64,000 nucleotides of DNA from assembly GCF_051020955.1 (NCBI RefSeq), contig NW_027476802.1:62001-126000 (forward strand), written 5' to 3'. This DNA comes from Megalopta genalis. Lineage: Eukaryota; Arthropoda; Insecta; Hymenoptera; Halictidae. The position numbers and the translations under genes are program-made. Below are positions 61,601 to 64,000 of this stretch, in pieces. The notes beneath the pieces are model-generated. The model saw only the letters and a program-made list of their open reading frames with translations, was not told the DNA's origin and made no database searches. Numbering within the stretch: position 1 is the first letter of the stretch; every line of letters starts with the position of its first letter.

Positions 61601-61686
61601 AACCTTCTACATCGCATTGATTTGCAGCTAAATCATGTGTTTCGCCTGGATTTGAAGCTAACTCGATTGTTTCCCCTGCATTTGAA
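57804..61686. repeat. 6,299-bp tandem duplication, truncated copy 2
   Basis: This follows copy 1 until about 61,686. There CCTGCATTTGAAGC is joined straight to the TATCCCAAGTTTTTGAAGC monomer, skipping 150 bp (five monomers, including the GAAATTGAAGGAAGCC junction). Beyond this point the offset to copy 1 is 6,149 bp. Differences from copy 1 include GATTTGACGCTAAACC at 59,970 against GATTTGACGCTAAATC at 53,671, and ATCTCAATC at 61,051. Confidence 0.84.
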
Positions 61687-63150
61687 GCTATATCACTTAT
61701 ATCCCAAGTTTTTGAAGCTAAATCATTTGTTTCGCATGGATTTTGAAGCTAAACCTTCTACATCGCATTGATTTGCAGCTAAATCATGTACTTCGCATGG
61801 ATTTGAAGGTAAATCATTTGTCTCGCACGAATATGAAGCTAAAAGATGTGCTTCGCTTGAATTTTAAGCTATATCATGTGTTTCGCATGGAATTGTAGGT
61901 AACTTGTTTCGCCTGCATTTGTAGCTATATCACTTGAATCGCAAGTATTTGAAAAAAAATCAGTTGTTTCGAATGGATTTGAAGCCAACTCGTTTGCTTC
62001 GCCTGCATTTGAAGCTATATCACTTGTTTCGAATGTATTTGAAGAAAAATCATTTGGTTCGCATGGATTTTGAAGCTAAACCTTCTACATCGCATTGATT
62101 TGCTGCTAAATCATGTGTTTCGCTTGGATTTGAAGCTAATTCGTTTGTTTCGTCTGCATTTGAAACTATGTCACTTATATCGCAAGTATGTCAAGTTAAA
62201 TCATTGATTTCGCATGGTTTTGAAGCTAAACCTTCTACATCGCATTGATTTGCAGCTAAATCATGTGTTTCGCCTGGATTTGAAGCTAACTCGATTGTTT
62301 CCCCTGCATTTGACACTATATCACTTATATCGCAAGTATCTGATGCTAAATCATTTGTTCCGCATGAAATTGAAGGAAGCCTTCTACTTCGCATTGATTT
62401 GGAGCTAAATCATGTGTATCGCATGGATTTTGAAGCTAACTCGGTTGTTTCGTCTGCATTTGAAGCTATATCACTTATATCGCAAGTATCTGAACCTAAA
62501 TCATATGTTTCGCATGGATTTGAAGCTAAACCTTCTACATAGCATTGATTTGCAGCTAAATCATGTGTTTCGCATTGATTTAAAGGTAACTCGTTAGTTT
62601 CGTCTGAATTTGATGCTATATCACTTATATCTCATTTATCTGAACATAAAGCATTTGTTTAGCATGGATTTGAAGCTAAGCCTTCTATTTCGAATGTACT
62701 TAAAGCTAAATGATGTGTATCGCATGGATTTTGAAACTAACTCGATTGATTCGCCTGCATTTGAAGCTATATCACTTACATCGCAGGTATCTGAAGTTAA
62801 ATCATTTGTTTAGCATGGATTTGAAGCTAAGGCTTATACATCGCATCTATTTGAAGCTAAATGATGTGTATGGCATGGATTCTGAAGCTAACTCGTTTGA
62901 TTCGTCTGCATTTGAAGCTATATCACTTATATCCCAAGTTTTTGAAGCTAAATCATTTGTTTCGCATGGATTTTGAAGCTAAACCTTCTACATCGCATTG
63001 ATTTGCAGCTAAATCATGTGTTTCGCAAGGATTTGAAGCTAACTCAATTGTTTCCCCTGCATTTGAAACTATATGACTTATATCGCAAGTATCTGATGCT
63101 AAATCATTTGTTCCGCATGAAATTGAGGCTAAGCCTTCTACATCGCATTG
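61687..63150. repeat. Segment matching 57.43-58.89 kb at 4,259 bp
   Basis: The monomer order matches 57,428-58,891 (anchors 57,955/62,214, 58,351/62,610 and 58,714/62,973). At 62,782 it has ATCGCAGGTATC rather than the ATCGAAGG of the 1,890-bp copies, so it derives from a version before that substitution. It ends where AAGCCTTCTACATCGCATTG is followed by GATTTGAAGCTAAACC instead of GATTTGAATCTAAATC. Confidence 0.8.
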
Positions 63151-64000
63151 ATTTGAAGCTAAACCTTCTACATCGCATTGATTTGAAGCAAAACCTTCTA
63201 CATCGCATTGATTTGAAGCTAAATCATGTGTGTCTCATGGATTTGAATCTATCTCGTTTGTTTCGTCTCCATTTGAAGCTATATCACTTATATCGCAAGT
63301 ATCTGAATCTAAATCATTTTTTCGCATGGATTTGAAGCTAAACCTTCTACATCGCATTGATTTGCAGTTCAATCATGTGTTTCGCATGGATTTGAAGCTA
63401 ACTCATCTGTTTCGTCTGCATTTGAAGCTTTTTCACTTATATCCCAAGTGATTGAAGCTACGTGATGTGTTTGGCATGGATTTGTAGCTAAACATTCTAC
63501 ATCGCATTGATTTGCATTTCAATCATGTGTTTCGCATGGATTTGAAGCTATCTCGTTTCTTTCGTCTGCATTTGAAGCTATATCACTTATATCGGAAGTA
63601 TCTGATGCTAATCATTTGTTTTGCATGGATTCGAAGCTAAAGCTTCTACATCGCATTGATTTGCAGTTCAATCATGTGTTTCGCATGGATTTGAAGCTAA
63701 ACCTTCTAAATCGCATTGATTTGAAGCTAAATCATGTGAATCGCTTGGCATTGAAGCTAACTCGTTTGTTTCGCCTGCATTTGAAGCTATATCACTTGTA
63801 TCGTATGTATTTGAAGAAAAATCATTTGGTTCGCATGGATTTGAAGCTAAACTTCTACATCGCATTGATTTGCAGCTAAATCATGTGTTTCGCCTGGATT
63901 TGAAGCTAACTCGATTGTTTCCCCTGCATTTGAAACTATATCACTTATATCGCAAGTATCTGATGCTAAATCATTTGTTCCGCATGAAATTGAAGGAAGC
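63151..64000. repeat. Terminal segment matching 60.90-61.68 kb, with three 1-bp deletions
   Basis: Alignment to 60,901 onward has offset 2,251 bp, falling to 2,250 after a T-run shortened from seven to six near 63,320. Two more single-base losses follow: GCTAATCATTTG for GCTAAATCATTTG near 63,611, and AAACTTCTAC for AAACCTTCTAC near 63,852. The repeat continues to the last base, with GAAATTGAAGGAAGC at the edge. Confidence 0.82.

Larger units (their letters stand above)
1..64000. repeat. Satellite array of ~30-bp monomers filling the window
   Basis: Every stretch read belongs to one tandem family of about 30 bp. The conserved parts are the core GATTTGAAGCTAAA (variants GATTTGCTGCTAAA, GATTTGCAGCTAAA, GCATTTGAAACTA, GTATCTGAAGCTAAA) and a 3' part TTTCGCAT, CATCGCAT or TATCGCAA. 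The middle 8-10 bases define the subtypes, for example CCTTCTAC, TCATGTG, TCATTGG, CTCGTTTG and TGTCACTTA. The array is already mid-monomer at base 1 and still repeating at base 64,000, so its true length is unknown. I see no interspersed unique DNA, transposon ends, tRNA, rRNA or telomere motif. Monomers stay in one orientation throughout. The most likely identity is eukaryotic satellite DNA; a very large degenerate coding minisatellite is the alternative. That it is a tandem repeat is certain; its chromosomal role is inference. Confidence 0.97.

Noticed and set aside
157..63879. The many open frames of 60-400 codons on both strands as genes
   Set aside because: A 30-bp period keeps all frames in step, so long open frames are expected without selection. 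They overlap each other on both strands, start and stop inside repeat monomers, lack unique flanks, and recur identically because DNA blocks were duplicated.
1..64000. CRISPR array
   Set aside because: There are no unique spacers. The whole 30 bp is repeat-related, copies vary by substitution throughout, and no cas-like gene or leader is present.
1..64000. Telomeric or subtelomeric simple repeat
   Set aside because: No TTAGGG-, TTTAGGG-, TTAGG- or TTGGGG-type runs were seen, and the 30-bp unit is too long and too variable.
1..64000. tRNA, rRNA, riboswitch or terminator structures
   Set aside because: I saw no cloverleaf, conserved rRNA segment or stem followed by a T-run. The only recurrent inverted repeat is the short dyad within the monomer.

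Overview
The whole 64 kb window is one satellite-like tandem array. I found no unique sequence, no recognisable gene, no RNA gene and no mobile element. The array runs off both ends of the window. Its building block is a monomer of about 30 bp with the core GATTTGAAGCTAAA followed about 10 bases later by TTTCGCAT or ATCGCAT. That makes about 2,100 monomers at roughly 35% G+C by my estimate from typical monomers. Such a long array, with nested higher-order repeats and no interspersed genes, suggests eukaryotic satellite DNA (centromeric, pericentromeric or other heterochromatin). I cannot name the organism. Most monomers keep a CpG at a fixed place, which fits a genome with little CpG methylation better than a heavily methylated one.

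Layout. Positions 1 to about 6,290 are 'family I': five monomer types in a fixed order give a 149-151 bp unit, in places raised to 449 bp and about 748 bp units. A 0.96 kb block of 'family II' monomers appears at about 6,290-7,250. Family I returns until about 8,310. From 8.3 to 20.8 kb, family II blocks occur as offset copies (offsets 2,162, 3,178, 5,340, 1,646 and 6,986 bp). From 20.8 to 26.3 kb there is a regular 930/870 bp higher-order repeat, itself doubled as a 2,730 bp tandem pair. A mosaic follows to about 31.2 kb. The rest is dominated by large, recent-looking tandem duplications: 3,777 bp (31.2-38.7 kb), 7,540 bp (37.1-52.2 kb), 6,299 bp (51.5-61.7 kb) and, nested in the last, 1,890 bp (54.9-58.6 kb). 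The final 2.3 kb is a patchwork of sequences seen upstream.

Coding potential. Because 30 is divisible by three, every monomer translates as a decapeptide in any frame, so many open frames of 60-400 codons arise without selection. I treat none as a supported gene. The minus-strand frame, with decapeptides such as NPCETNDLAS and NQCDVEGLAS, is the most protein-like, and the array could descend from a coding minisatellite. It is broken repeatedly by stops and by 26-, 29- and 31-bp monomers, and the same breaks are carried from copy to copy.

The main interest is structural: layered expansion by duplications of increasing size, mixing of two monomer families, a dyad-symmetric core in many monomers, and copy pairs differing at only a few bases. 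Block boundaries below come from comparing sequence by eye. Most are good to about 10-30 bp, because neighbouring monomers are so alike.
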